NCBI GenBank assembly: GCA_902779705.1
Contig: CACZCR010000006.1
Location: 17,517-81,516 of the forward strand
Reading direction: 5' to 3'
From: an uncultured Bacteroidales bacterium
Lineage (GTDB): Bacteria > Bacteroidota > Bacteroidia > Bacteroidales > Paludibacteraceae
DNA: 64,000 nt
Part shown: piece by piece, positions 1 through 9,100 of the stretch
Position numbering within the stretch: position 1 is the first letter of the stretch
How the letters are laid out: each line of letters starts with the position of its first letter
Program-made: the position numbers and the translations under genes
Notes under the pieces: model-generated
Told to the model about the DNA's origin: nothing
The model's database searches: none
The model's input: only the letters and a program-made list of their open reading frames with translations

Positions 1-45
1 TTCTTTTTCTTCATATATCGTTCACTCTTTCATTCTTTCATTCTT

Positions 46-2109
46 TCACTCTTTTATCAAGTGATTCATCGCTCCGCGATACAGCTGTTCAAACTGCGGG
101 CTGCATTCAATCGGAAAACCGAACACCACGCTCTTGGGGCTGACTACGCCAAACGGTATCCGCATGTCGCTATACAGGCCCAGTCGTTCGCCGCCCTTGG
201 TGGGCTCGAGGCTTTCCGGTGCTTCGCAGAACAGGTGGTCTGGATGTGGACTCTGCCACAAGCTGATCTTATGTTTTCCCAGTATCTTGTGCGTCGGTTC
301 CAGCTCGCCGCAACGGGTCGCTTTGGGTGCCCTAAAACGGTAGTGCAGCTGTTGTTCGGCCCATTTCTTGTCTTTCTTGCTTGCCATACCAGAACCCACA
401 TAACTGCCGGATAGCAGCACTTTGCCGCCCAGCTTCATATACTGCGTGATGGCTTCTTGCAGGTTCTTGGCGATCACCTCCTTGCGTGTCTTGCCTGCCA
501 CGATATCGATGGCCGTATAGGCGGTACTGATCTCTTGGATAGCAGTCGTATTGGCGCTCATGTACGAATAGCCCATCTTGGCCAGTATCTTGCCGTGCTG
601 CACGGGATAGTCGTGCGTGTTACCCATCGTCAGGCCCTTGAAGTCGCGGTAGCACATGCCGAAACCGCAGTTGTCGTCGTCCGTCCAGTCCAGGCTGCGG
701 TCGTAGATCATCTGCTCGCCTATATACGCGCAACTCATTCCTTCTTCTACGCCGTAACTGCCCGGCACGATGCCTGCGTATTGCTCGCCTTCCATCCAGT
801 CCGGTCCGCCGGTGTAGTTAAACGCGTTCACTATCAGTACCATCGGCGCCTCCTGATGATGTTTCTTGTGGGCCAGATGGGCCGCCAGCGTCTCAGACGG
901 ATAGCTCACACCGCCGTCGTTGCCGGCCACGATATAGTATTCGTAGCGTGTGCCTCTATGCGCCTCGTACGCATAGACCGTCGTATCTACCCGGTGCCCG
1001 TGCCACTCGCCTTCGTTCTCGCGTATATAGACGATATAGTAGGTTGGCCTTGCTGTTTCTTCCAGCCTGTCTTCCTGCGGCGCCCAGCGCAACGCTAAGG
1101 TGTCCCCTTGTCCGCGTTCTACAGCGCAGTCCACTACCGGTAACGGTTCTACCACCGTTTCTTCGCCGTCTATGCTGTGCACAAACCGTAGTATCCCCTT
1201 GTAGGCTGCTCGGGCGGCAGCAAAGCGGAACTTCGGATCCAGTCCCAGTTTCATGTCCGGCATGTTCTTGTGGCTCAGCAGCTCGATCAGCACGGTCGGC
1301 ACATGCGGCACACGTGCTTCGGCATAGTTAGCATCGCGTGGTCCGCGGCTCACCCATTGGTTGCCGTATAGGGCACGGATATCGTCGTCTATCTGGTTCT
1401 GCACATAGCGTGCCAACTCGCCGTTTATCTTGCGGCTGCGGCCGTCTGGAAACACTTTCTTCTCGTCGTCGCCGGTCGTGTAGTAGATAGCCAACGAACC
1501 GATGATCGCTTTGTTCTCTTTGTCCGACACGCCGTCCGTGTGTAGCGCCAGACAGGCATCGATCGGCACACCCAGCTCGTCGTTCAGATAGTTCACCCAC
1601 CTTCCGCGGCTCATCATGTCGGCGCGGTAGTTATTCTCACCGTTATACATGTCGTATATGCTGTCCGGATACCCTGCGTGTTCGAGCCATTCGCGGGCAC
1701 ATTCTGCCCAGCGTGGTAGGCCGCTTCGGCCGGTCTCGTACGCACCGCCGGCGGCTGTCCATTGGCCTTGGCCGTTCACTATCACATAGTCCTCACCTTC
1801 CAGACGTGGTCGCGGCTGATAGACGCGTGCTCCGGCGTTCTCAATCATCCGGGCTATCTGTTTGACATATTCGGTGGTATAGACATCTTCTACGGTGGTC
1901 CACATCGTCGCGCGTTGCCAGCGCCATAGTTGCTGCTCTTGGTTGTAGTATATACCGTGGCTTGGCCATAGGGCAATGTGCTTGTCTTTCAGTCCGCACG
2001 CCGTATATTCCGGCGCATCAGCCTGCGCCGCAGCTGACAGGGGGATAAGCGCTGTCATCACCATGCCCATCACCCATCTAAATATCCTATTTCGTATCTG
2101 TATAGACAT
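46..2109 (-). CDS. Secreted N-acetylmuramoyl-L-alanine amidase-like protein with FnIII-like region
   Basis: 687 residues from the ATG at 2109. A longer frame runs up to 2199, but the shorter start gives a clean signal peptide (residues 1-28, ending LSAAAQA), is preceded by a GGGAAG-like site, and lies just downstream of a good promoter. Residues about 44-310 resemble Amidase_3-type zinc hydrolases: a PSHG motif (H51), an ALHTDG motif (H190) and LIELLSH (E276) are the likely metal and catalytic residues. Residues about 350-420 look like a fibronectin type III domain, and the C-terminal third is an unassigned mixed domain (PVQHGKILAKMGYSY). Bacteroidales homologues are often labelled xanthan lyase or golvesin-domain amidase. 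The protein probably acts on peptidoglycan outside the inner membrane. The substrate is inferred from the family and not shown by the sequence. Confidence 0.7.
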   Translation of the reverse strand: MSIQIRNRIFRWVMGMVMTALIPLSAAAQADAPEYTACGLKDKHIALWPSHGIYYNQEQQLWRWQRATMWTTVEDVYTTEYVKQIARMIENAGARVYQPRPRLEGEDYVIVNGQGQWTAAGGAYETGRSGLPRWAECAREWLEHAGYPDSIYDMYNGENNYRADMMSRGRWVNYLNDELGVPIDACLALHTDGVSDKENKAIIGSLAIYYTTGDDEKKVFPDGRSRKINGELARYVQNQIDDDIRALYGNQWVSRGPRDANYAEARVPHVPTVLIELLSHKNMPDMKLGLDPKFRFAAARAAYKGILRFVHSIDGEETVVEPLPVVDCAVERGQGDTLALRWAPQEDRLEETARPTYYIVYIRENEGEWHGHRVDTTVYAYEAHRGTRYEYYIVAGNDGGVSYPSETLAAHLAHKKHHQEAPMVLIVNAFNYTGGPDWMEGEQYAGIVPGSYGVEEGMSCAYIGEQMIYDRSLDWTDDDNCGFGMCYRDFKGLTMGNTHDYPVQHGKILAKMGYSYMSANTTAIQEISTAYTAIDIVAGKTRKEVIAKNLQEAITQYMKLGGKVLLSGSYVGSGMASKKDKKWAEQQLHYRFRAPKATRCGELEPTHKILGKHKISLWQSPHPDHLFCEAPESLEPTKGGERLGLYSDMRIPFGVVSPKSVVFGFPIECSPQFEQLYRGAMNHLIKE

Positions 2110-2128
2110 TTCTTCCCAAATTAGCATG

Positions 2129-2160
2129 CAAATATACGACAAAAATTGCACATACGCAAA
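2129..2160 (-). promoter_or_regulatory. Bacteroidales-type promoter of the amidase gene
   Basis: Read on the minus strand: TTTG at 2160-2157, 20 nt, then TATATTTG at 2136-2129. It lies 20 nt upstream of the ATG at 2109. It matches the Bacteroides sigma-ABfr consensus and uses the same spacing as seven other promoters in the window. Confidence 0.75.
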
Positions 2161-2161
2161 T

Positions 2162-2296
2162 TTAAGTGCATTTTTTCGCCGAAAATGAGTTAAACTCATT
2201 ATAAAAAAGAGTTGAGGGGGCCTTATGCTTGCATAAAAGGCACTCTCGGCGCTTTGTTATATAAGGCGTAGTCCTTTGGCGAAAAAATGCACTTAA
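2162..2296. repeat. Perfect 19-bp inverted repeat flanking about 97 bp
   Basis: Arm one is ttaagtgcattttttcgcc (2162-2180) and arm two (2278-2296) is its exact reverse complement. The enclosed segment holds smaller palindromes, GAGTT-A-AACTC at 2187-2197 and TATGC-TT-GCATA near 2224-2235. There is no ORF inside. The form fits a miniature inverted-repeat element or a long hairpin at the edge of the AT-rich accessory region. No target duplication was seen. Confidence 0.55.
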
Positions 2297-2449
2297 GGGC
2301 GTATGGTCTACAGGACGCGGACCACCATTCGAGGTGGGACGGCTATGCCGTGACGGTGTCCTCGAAGTACAACAAATATTTCCTCATGGAGCATATAGGC
2401 TGAAAAATGCGAACGTACTTTCGGAGGGACCCACCCTAAATTTATTTAG

Positions 2450-2746
2450 GGAAGGGGCGTGCCGAATATACTGCTTTTTTTTGACGCTGAATATGCTGAA
2501 CAGCCGAAAAAAAATGTCGGTAATGTTACAGAAAATGTTACAGAAAATGTTACAGAAAAATTATCTGTTAGACAGCAAAAAATCATTAAGTTAGTTTCTC
2601 AGTATCCATTTGTGACCACTACTCTTATGGCTCAGAAACTAAAAGTGTCGCTGATGACTGTTCGCCGTGATATAGAAAAGATGTCTCATCTTATTCGTCA
2701 CGTAGGTCCGGACAAAGGTGGCCACTGGGAAATCATAAAAGAGTAA
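2450..2746 (+). pseudogene. Remnant of an AlbA_2-type (RecG-like) regulator: C-terminal NVTE repeats and winged helix
   Basis: The frame opens after a stop at 2447 with no ATG; a GTG at 2459 is the only early start. The 95 residues contain three NVTE tetrapeptides (from a 12-bp unit at 2522-2557), then a DeoR-like helix-turn-helix (LSVRQQKIIKLVSQYPFVTT ... MTVRRDIEKM) and the ending GPDKGGHWEIIKE. This is the usual C-terminal tail of Bacteroidota ATP-binding proteins with an AlbA_2/Schlafen-like N-terminal domain. The several hundred residues of that catalytic part are absent and upstream frames are broken. I read it as a decayed gene. A short regulator translated from GTG is possible but less likely. 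Confidence 0.55.
2522..2557 (+). repeat. Three 12-bp tandem units encoding NVTE
   Basis: The unit AATGTTACAGAA is repeated exactly three times inside the regulator remnant. A 12-bp unit keeps the frame, so copy-number change would only alter linker length. Confidence 0.85.
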
Positions 2747-2892
2747 CTATCGGATGTTTATCGGAGGTATATCGGACTCTCGTCGGATGTTTATCGAGTT
2801 GTCAATTTGTATTTTTTTCTGAATCATTTTTGTTCTTTTTGGAGTGCCTAAACCAATAAAAAGCCTCAATCTCGGCAAAAATTGCAAAAATA

Positions 2893-2924
2893 TTTGCATG
2901 TATGCATTTTTTTTCGTATCTTTG
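2893..2924 (+). promoter_or_regulatory. Strong Bacteroidales-type promoter driving a leader-like RNA
   Basis: TTTG at 2893-2896, exactly 20 nt, then TATCTTTG at 2917-2924. The predicted transcript begins near 2931 and soon forms the hairpin GGTGAA-AGTG-TTCACC (2935-2950). Confidence 0.7.
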
Positions 2925-3014
2925 CGCTCAAATTGGTGAAAGTGTTCACCTATGGCTATGAATACGCGTAGCTATTATTATACATAAGGAATAATACTGT
3001 AAAACACAAATATC

Positions 3015-3095
3015 ATGAAAGATTTTTCTAACGTTAATCGTGCCGTTGTGGCTACGAGGATTTTTGGCTTATCTGGTAATGATAGGCGGCAATGA
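3015..3095 (+). CDS. Possible 26-residue small protein downstream of the 2893 promoter
   Basis: ATG at 3015, stop TGA at 3093-3095; the product begins MKDFSNVNRAVVATRI. It lies about 85 nt downstream of the predicted transcription start, after a hairpin. No family is recognised and the peptide has no membrane segment. It could be a leader peptide, the first codons of a decayed gene, or chance. The main support is the strong promoter with nothing else to drive. Confidence 0.3.
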   Translation: MKDFSNVNRAVVATRIFGLSGNDRRQ

Positions 3096-3509
3096 AGATT
3101 GCTGCCGGCTTTGGTGTGTGGAGAAGAGGACGAATGTATGGCTATAGTCTAGGATTAGTCTGATGGGATATAGTAGCGCATAGGTGGCAAGGGTTAGCGG
3201 TTAGCGATTAGCGGAAGCAGAAGTGATCTAAGAAATGATGAAAAAAATGCACTGGCGAAGTTGGCGATATTGGCGATATCGCCAAGAACGTCAAGATCGC
3301 CATGCAAAAAATGCATGAGAAAAGTGAGAATTTGAATGGTAAATTTTAGCCACAGGGATACGAATTTTCTCAAAATTCTCAAATTTCTCAAAGCAAATTT
3401 TTATAGATCCAAAAATAATCGATGATAGGTAATAACCAGGTAATGCATAGGTGTTGACCAGGTAATGATAAGGTAAAAAATAATAACAGAGAAACACAAA
3501 GATAGAAAA

Positions 3510-4826
3510 ATGGCAGAAGAGGCAAAACGCATATCGGCTGTGTTAGGAGCGGGAGTCAACTTAGATTTCCAGTTAGCCAACAAACCATCTACCTCTTATA
3601 TTACAGAGAAGGTGGTTAACGAATCGTATCCTGTCATTAATTATCCGGATATAAACAATAAAGAAAATAGTTCATTAGTAAAAGATATATATAATACGAT
3701 TTGTAAACGTTATACTTCGGGAGAAATAGATCCAAACACTTCATATGGCATTATTCATTTCGAGATAATATTTCATGTTTTAGAGGAACTCTATTCGTAT
3801 GATAAATACTGGCGCGTTAATAGATATCATTCACAGAAAGATATACCTCCGTTTGCATATTTGACACATTGCGATTTGAAATACAATAGTAATCATATTT
3901 GGCAAGTGATGGAGCAATTTATTAAAGTAATTATGTCTATCGTAAATGAATATGATTGTGAGTATACAAAGAACAAGGATGGAATAGAGACTTGGTATAA
4001 GAGGTTTTGGGAGCGGACTCCTTTAAAAATGGATGTGTTTACATTTAATTATGACACAACAATAGAGCAAAGTCTTCCTGAATATGAAGATGGTTTTGAG
4101 GCAATTGATAATTATCAGTTTAAGCAGATGAATCCATTCGCATTACTCAATAGCCCAAAGCACACTATTAATCACTTGCATGGTAGTATTATGTACGGAG
4201 AGGACGATTTTTCATTAGAGGAGAAAAACAAAAGGAACATATACGACTATAATACACATGATTGGTATCAATGGAAAAATTTTGCTTTGGCTCAACAACA
4301 TAGATTTAGATCAAGTGATCAACAGAATCAAGCAGGAGAAACTATATTTAAAAGCCCAATCATAACTGGCCTACATAAAACAGACAAGATTGTTAATTTA
4401 CCCTTTGATATCTACAGATATAATTTTAACTATAGGTTAATGACAAATAATGCTATATTAATTGCGGGGTATTCATTTGGAGACCTATACGTGAATTATG
4501 AGTTGGAACGAATGCAATTATATCATGGTGACAATTGGCGAGTAGTATTAATTGATTGTTGGGGTAAAACTTCTTATAAATCTAGAAAAGCTGAAATCTT
4601 AGCTTTGGATAATTACTTAGCAGACTTGCCTTATAAAAATCATCAACTATTTGAGTTCCTTTGTAAAGTGATGGAAGAAGGGGATATTAATCATTATAAA
4701 TATTCAAGGAGATGGAAACACTCACAACCTAATGTGTCAGATAATGGTAGACTGATGTTGTTCATTGGAGGTACGAAGAAGGCTTTTAGACACAAGAAAG
4801 AGATATATAGTTTTTTGCAATCATGA
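3510..4826 (+). CDS. SIR2-like NAD-binding domain protein, first gene of a candidate defence cassette
   Basis: 438 residues, AT-rich compared with the flanking core genes. Four SIR2-like motifs are in order: GAGVNLDF (13-20, nucleotide-binding loop), FTFNYDTTIE (177-186, the N-Y-D motif), HLHGS (222-226, with the expected catalytic His224) and GYSFGDLYVN (320-329). Families with this layout (SIR2_2-like) act in several antiphage systems as NADases; this is known of the family and not proved here. The C-terminus (413-423, GRLMLFIGGTK) resembles the start of the module that forms the next protein, which ties the two genes together. There is no signal peptide or membrane segment, so it is cytosolic. 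The next gene starts 21 nt downstream. Start chosen: ATG at 3510, since the GAG motif follows at once. Confidence 0.75.
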   Translation: MAEEAKRISAVLGAGVNLDFQLANKPSTSYITEKVVNESYPVINYPDINNKENSSLVKDIYNTICKRYTSGEIDPNTSYGIIHFEIIFHVLEELYSYDKYWRVNRYHSQKDIPPFAYLTHCDLKYNSNHIWQVMEQFIKVIMSIVNEYDCEYTKNKDGIETWYKRFWERTPLKMDVFTFNYDTTIEQSLPEYEDGFEAIDNYQFKQMNPFALLNSPKHTINHLHGSIMYGEDDFSLEEKNKRNIYDYNTHDWYQWKNFALAQQHRFRSSDQQNQAGETIFKSPIITGLHKTDKIVNLPFDIYRYNFNYRLMTNNAILIAGYSFGDLYVNYELERMQLYHGDNWRVVLIDCWGKTSYKSRKAEILALDNYLADLPYKNHQLFEFLCKVMEEGDINHYKYSRRWKHSQPNVSDNGRLMLFIGGTKKAFRHKKEIYSFLQS

Positions 4827-4847
4827 TAACAACAAATCTGTATCATA

Positions 4848-5363
4848 ATGAAAGATGTAATATTATATGAGCAGCAGTTACGCGATGGAATAGGTCGTGT
4901 TTGCGGTAAGGTTGCAATATTGTGGGGCGGAACGAAGTCTGACGAGCCTAAGAGTTACATGGAGTTGGCTTGTGATGATTATGTTAAACACGCTGATTGT
5001 AATAAATATATAGACCATCGTTTATCTTTCCCTTGGTTAATAGTTGTTATAAAAGGGTTATCGGAGGTGAATTTTGAACGCTATACTATTGACGAGTATC
5101 CTAATGCAAAGGTGTATATATCAAGACATCCTTTATTAGATAAGGATAAGGTAGAAACAATAGGAGAGATGGCAATATTGGTAGGTGGTGTTGGAACAAA
5201 TAAGCCAAATGAAATTGTAAATTCTGCTGTGAAGAAATATATTTCAGGAGGGGTAAAGTATAATGAACTTATAGATAAAAACTTAGACAATCCATGGGTC
5301 AGGGTAATTATTACCAATATAGATCAAATACCATTCAAGAACTATACGACTCAACAATTATGA
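4848..5363 (+). CDS. Unknown protein built from two copies of a ~69-residue module
   Basis: 171 residues with no family recognised. Residues 17-84 and 103-171 align end to end with one single-residue gap. Shared positions include G-x-x-AIL-x-GG (20-28 and 106-114), the Pro at 34/120, Ala at 41/127, Tyr at 45/131, PW at 62-63/149-150, and a final F-x-x-YT (76-80 and 163-167). Each module looks like an alpha/beta unit: a hydrophobic strand then a GG loop, a helix, and a second strand after PW. The opening motif is also found at the C-terminus of the preceding SIR2-like protein (GRLMLFIGGTK). It is soluble with no signal peptide. A sensing or adaptor role beside the SIR2-like effector is my inference. 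Confidence 0.65.
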   Translation: MKDVILYEQQLRDGIGRVCGKVAILWGGTKSDEPKSYMELACDDYVKHADCNKYIDHRLSFPWLIVVIKGLSEVNFERYTIDEYPNAKVYISRHPLLDKDKVETIGEMAILVGGVGTNKPNEIVNSAVKKYISGGVKYNELIDKNLDNPWVRVIITNIDQIPFKNYTTQQL

Positions 5364-5373
5364 ATTGATAGTT

Positions 5374-6099
5374 ATGAATATAGCACAAGATTTTAATGAC
5401 ATAGAATTATGTAAGTTAACAAGGGCTATCCATAATTGGTTAACTTATAACAGTATTGTTTCAAGAGCAGAACTTTTGGCGGAATCATCTATTCGTTACC
5501 CCTTATGTGAATATATAGAAAGACAGATGGGGTTGAAATGCGAATTAGAGTTTGATCATGAATTATTTGTTCAAAAGTCAATCGATTTCTATTGGGAAAA
5601 TGAACAAGGAGAAGATAAAGAGATAAATTATTTAGAGCTTAAGTTTGTGAGGAAAGATACTACCAGCAGAAAAGAAACGCGACGTGTGTTTGATGACCTA
5701 TATCGTCTGTCCTACCTGCAAAAGGATAATGCCAAATGCTATTTTATAATGTGCGGAGATACGCAATTGTTTTTACAGCAGTTCAAAGAGTCAAAGGCAT
5801 TGAGACCTAAAAGAGGGAGACCTCGCAAGAATCCTATTTCACAAAACGGAGAGGATAATCTGCAGTTAGAGAATCACGTGTTCCAAGACTGGTTTTCTTT
5901 TAAAGAAGCAGATGCGGAGAAAACTATTAAACAAGAAGAGAAAAAATATGACGATGTCTATAATAATTTTAAAAAGCATTATAAATTAATAAAATCAGAT
6001 CCAGATTTTCAATGGAGGAAATCATTTAAAACCCGTCTTGTAGAGTACGTGGACAATAAAAATCAATCTATTGGTTTATGGGAAGTATATAATGTATAA
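5374..6099 (+). CDS. PD-(D/E)XK nuclease-like protein with an AT-hook
   Basis: 241 residues from ATG 5374, 10 nt after the previous stop; a TTG at 5365 is an alternative. The N-terminal half fits a PD-(D/E)XK fold: E46 in a helix (RYPLCEYIE), D71 after a strand (KSIDFYW), then the E88-L-K90 pair (YLELKF). Next comes a helix with conserved-looking RR-x-x-x-DL and a strand (KCYFIMCGD). Residues 146-154 read KRGRPRKNP, a classical AT-hook that binds the minor groove of AT-rich DNA. The C-terminal part is charged and helical. No family name is recognised. As the third gene of the SIR2-like cassette it may be a DNA-acting effector or a DNA sensor; both are inference. Confidence 0.55.
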   Translation: MNIAQDFNDIELCKLTRAIHNWLTYNSIVSRAELLAESSIRYPLCEYIERQMGLKCELEFDHELFVQKSIDFYWENEQGEDKEINYLELKFVRKDTTSRKETRRVFDDLYRLSYLQKDNAKCYFIMCGDTQLFLQQFKESKALRPKRGRPRKNPISQNGEDNLQLENHVFQDWFSFKEADAEKTIKQEEKKYDDVYNNFKKHYKLIKSDPDFQWRKSFKTRLVEYVDNKNQSIGLWEVYNV

Positions 6100-6159
6100 C
6101 CTCCCCAGTATTAAGATAGTAATATAATATAGAATAACATTAAAATATCATAATACATC

Positions 6160-9100
6160 ATGAAAAACTTTTTACAAGTTAATCCGTTATTTTGGACGGT
6201 AGGTAGTCCAAATCAGACTGACGAGACACAAACGAGAGAGAATCGGGTCGGACTTATGTCCTATCTTCGTCGGACTCTAATGCTTCTTTTTGCTGTACTC
6301 GTGATGAGTATCGCCAATAGCGGTATGGCGTGGGGAGCGGATTTTGATGCTGCTACAATGGCGACAACATCGGGATCAACACCTTCAGATCATATTGTTG
6401 TAAAGTCTGCCTATTCTGCAACCGGTTCAGGAAATGTTTGCAACACGAGTCAAACTGTGATTAGTATTGGTAGTTCAGCAAATGCGAACTGGGATACTAA
6501 TTTTATAGAAGTGAAGGCTGACGGTGCAGGTTATACGATTGACTCCCCCATCTCTATCACTGCCTCTGCAAATAAAAAAGATGGCTCGACTAATAGTATT
6601 GTTGCAGTATTTTGGACAGGTGATGCAGGTGCTTCTTTTGCCTCAATGACGACATTTGTGATTCCCAATAAAAATGTGACAGGAGATGCTTGTGGTCCTG
6701 TAGATGTAGCTGTACCATCAGGAACAAAAACAATTCGTATATATCGGCAAATCAAGTATTCTGGTACATCATTCGATTCACAAGGTAGTGCGGTTGGATT
6801 TGGTAGTGGAGTTTATGTGAAAAATATCTCGGCAACGGCATCTGGTGGTGCTTCTTCCACTAAATATACGCTCTCTTATGATGCGAATGGTAAAGACGGC
6901 GGTGGAGAGGCACCGACTGATGCAAGTAGTCCTTATGCTTCCGGTTCGAATGTGACTGTATTGGGAAATACCAACTCGATGACCAAAACGGGTTATTCTT
7001 TCGGAGGATGGAATACTGCCGCTAATGGTTCCGGTACTTCATATGCGGCAGGGGGAACGATTAGTAGTATAGCAGCGAATACCACTCTCTATGCCAAATG
7101 GACTCAAGATATCACATTAGATCGGGAAGGAGCATCTACAGGTTCGACGAGTGTAACGGCGACCTATAATTGTGCTACGTTACCTTCGATTACAAATCCT
7201 ACAAAAGAAGGATATGCATTCAAAGGGTGGTACACCGGTGATGATGGTACTGGCACTTTGGTGATCAATACCTCGGGAGAGTTACAAGCGAATGTTTCCG
7301 GCTATACGGGAGCCGGAGGGATTTGGACCAGTTCTTCAGCTCAGACATTATATGCTAAATGGGAGCAGTTTGCGCTTCCCGCAACATTGGATAAAAGCAA
7401 TGTGTCAGCAGTAAGCGATGATACTTATTGGAGTACAGATAATACTTATTATGACTATGGTTCGGAAGATGCCGCTAATACAAGTCGCTATCAGGATTGG
7501 GTAGTATATGTGATGCCATGCACATATGAGGTATCAGTTGTGATGAATTATTCCGGCGGAGTAACAGGAACTCAATGGGGACTTCAACTTTTAGATGCAG
7601 AAGAAACAGTCGTTGCCTCCTATAATTCAATTCAATTGTGGTCAACCACAAGCACAACCTATGCAGCCAAATGGGATTTAAGCGATGTAGCTGAAGGAAC
7701 ATACACACTGCGCGTAAAAAATATATTCGATCACGCACGGCCGAAACTCAAGAGTCTAACTTTGAGTGCAACCACCTATACCGTGACTTACGATGCTGAA
7801 GGTGGTAGTTGTGGCAAGGCAAGTGAAAAGATTTGTGGTGGTGAGAGTGTAACTTTACCGGAACCGACGAGAAGTGGGTATTCATTTGATGGTTGGTATA
7901 ACTCGTCTGATGTAAAAATAGGTGATGCAGATGATTCATATGAACCGTCGGATGATATCACTCTCTACGCAAAGTGGACATTCATATGTTCCGAACCGAC
8001 TTCATTGACAAATGGAATGGTAACAATGACATCGCAAGCGGTATCCTGGACAGCAGGGGATAGTGAGACAGAATGGGATGTATATTATAGCACATCTTCA
8101 GGGACACCTGCGGCAGATCAGACTCCGACATATTCTCCAACATCAGCATCATATACATTTACCGGTTTGACCAAAGGCACAACCTACTATTGGTGGGTAC
8201 GTGCTAAATGTAGTGAGACAAGCAAGAGTGATTGGGTTGCAGGAACATCATTTACCACAAACTATTGTGATGTATTTTCCTTCCACAACGGAACGGATGA
8301 GTCAAGTGACTGGACGATAGATTGCTTTGAGAAAGTGGGAGATACACATGAATGGCAAATTACAAATTTTGTAATACCAGACAAACCAAATTACTATGTG
8401 GGAAAATATGGCTACTTCTATGATAAGGATTTAAATAATGAAGAAGCCAAATCCTACATGGGTTCCTGGGAGTATATGTACTTTGCCGGATCTCAAGGAG
8501 ACGGTGCAGGTACTCGCCCCAGAACAGGTGAAGCAGAGGGTGCAGTAGGAACGGTCCGTATTTATGACAACTCAACTTGGGATAACCTTCAAGTAGCATT
8601 TATACCAAATGGTTTCAAACTGAAAATTGGAAGCACTGAATATCCGTTTGCTTTTGAATCCGGTCAGGAGTACCGCTCCGGAATAGTGGAATATGGAAGT
8701 TCCAATGCTCGTGATAATGTGAGTGTCGGAATTGTAGATGCAAGTGGAGACTATGTGGCTACGGCAAACTCTCAAGGAATGCAACACATCTTCCTAAATA
8801 CAGGAGGTAGTAGTTTGTGGAGTACAGGAGGCGTAACGAATTTTGGTATTTATGATGTAACCAATAGTAGCTGGGCATGCTTGATGACTCTTGTGCCGGG
8901 AGAAAGTTACTTATACGAAGGATGGGTGCCTTCGAATTGTACTACATTGAGTATTCATCGCTTAGCAAGTAGTAGTCTGAAATGGAAGGCTAAGGATGGC
9001 GATGCTACGAATACAAACGTTTATAATTCAACGAATGATTTAGTTTTACAGTCAGAAAAGAATTTGTGGACTGTCACAGGCTGGGGAGGCGGTGATGGCA

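Larger units (their letters stand above)
2747..3509. other. Long intergenic region between the regulator remnant and the SIR2-like gene
   Basis: No recognisable long gene. It contains a 14-bp direct repeat TCGGATGTTTATCG (2750-2763 and 2783-2796), a strong promoter with a hairpin leader and small ORF (2893-3095), short GGTTAGCG-like repeats near 3193-3215, a GGCGATAT/ATATCGCC palindromic run near 3262-3282, and an AT-rich stretch leading into the next gene. No TTTG-N20-TANNTTTG promoter was seen directly in front of the gene at 3510. Confidence 0.6.

Noticed and set aside
457..1331. Plus-strand frames across the amidase gene
   Set aside because: Antisense to a gene with signal peptide, promoter and metal motifs.
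2334..2594. 86-codon frame reading MLQKMLQKMLQK
   Set aside because: It is another frame of the 12-bp NVTE repeat; the frame ending in a helix-turn-helix and GPDKGGHWE is the real one.
6160..6300. The giant surface gene as fourth member of the SIR2 cassette
   Set aside because: Only 60 nt separate them, but its signal peptide, B-repeats and terminal domain show a surface role; the closeness may simply mark the island's edge.
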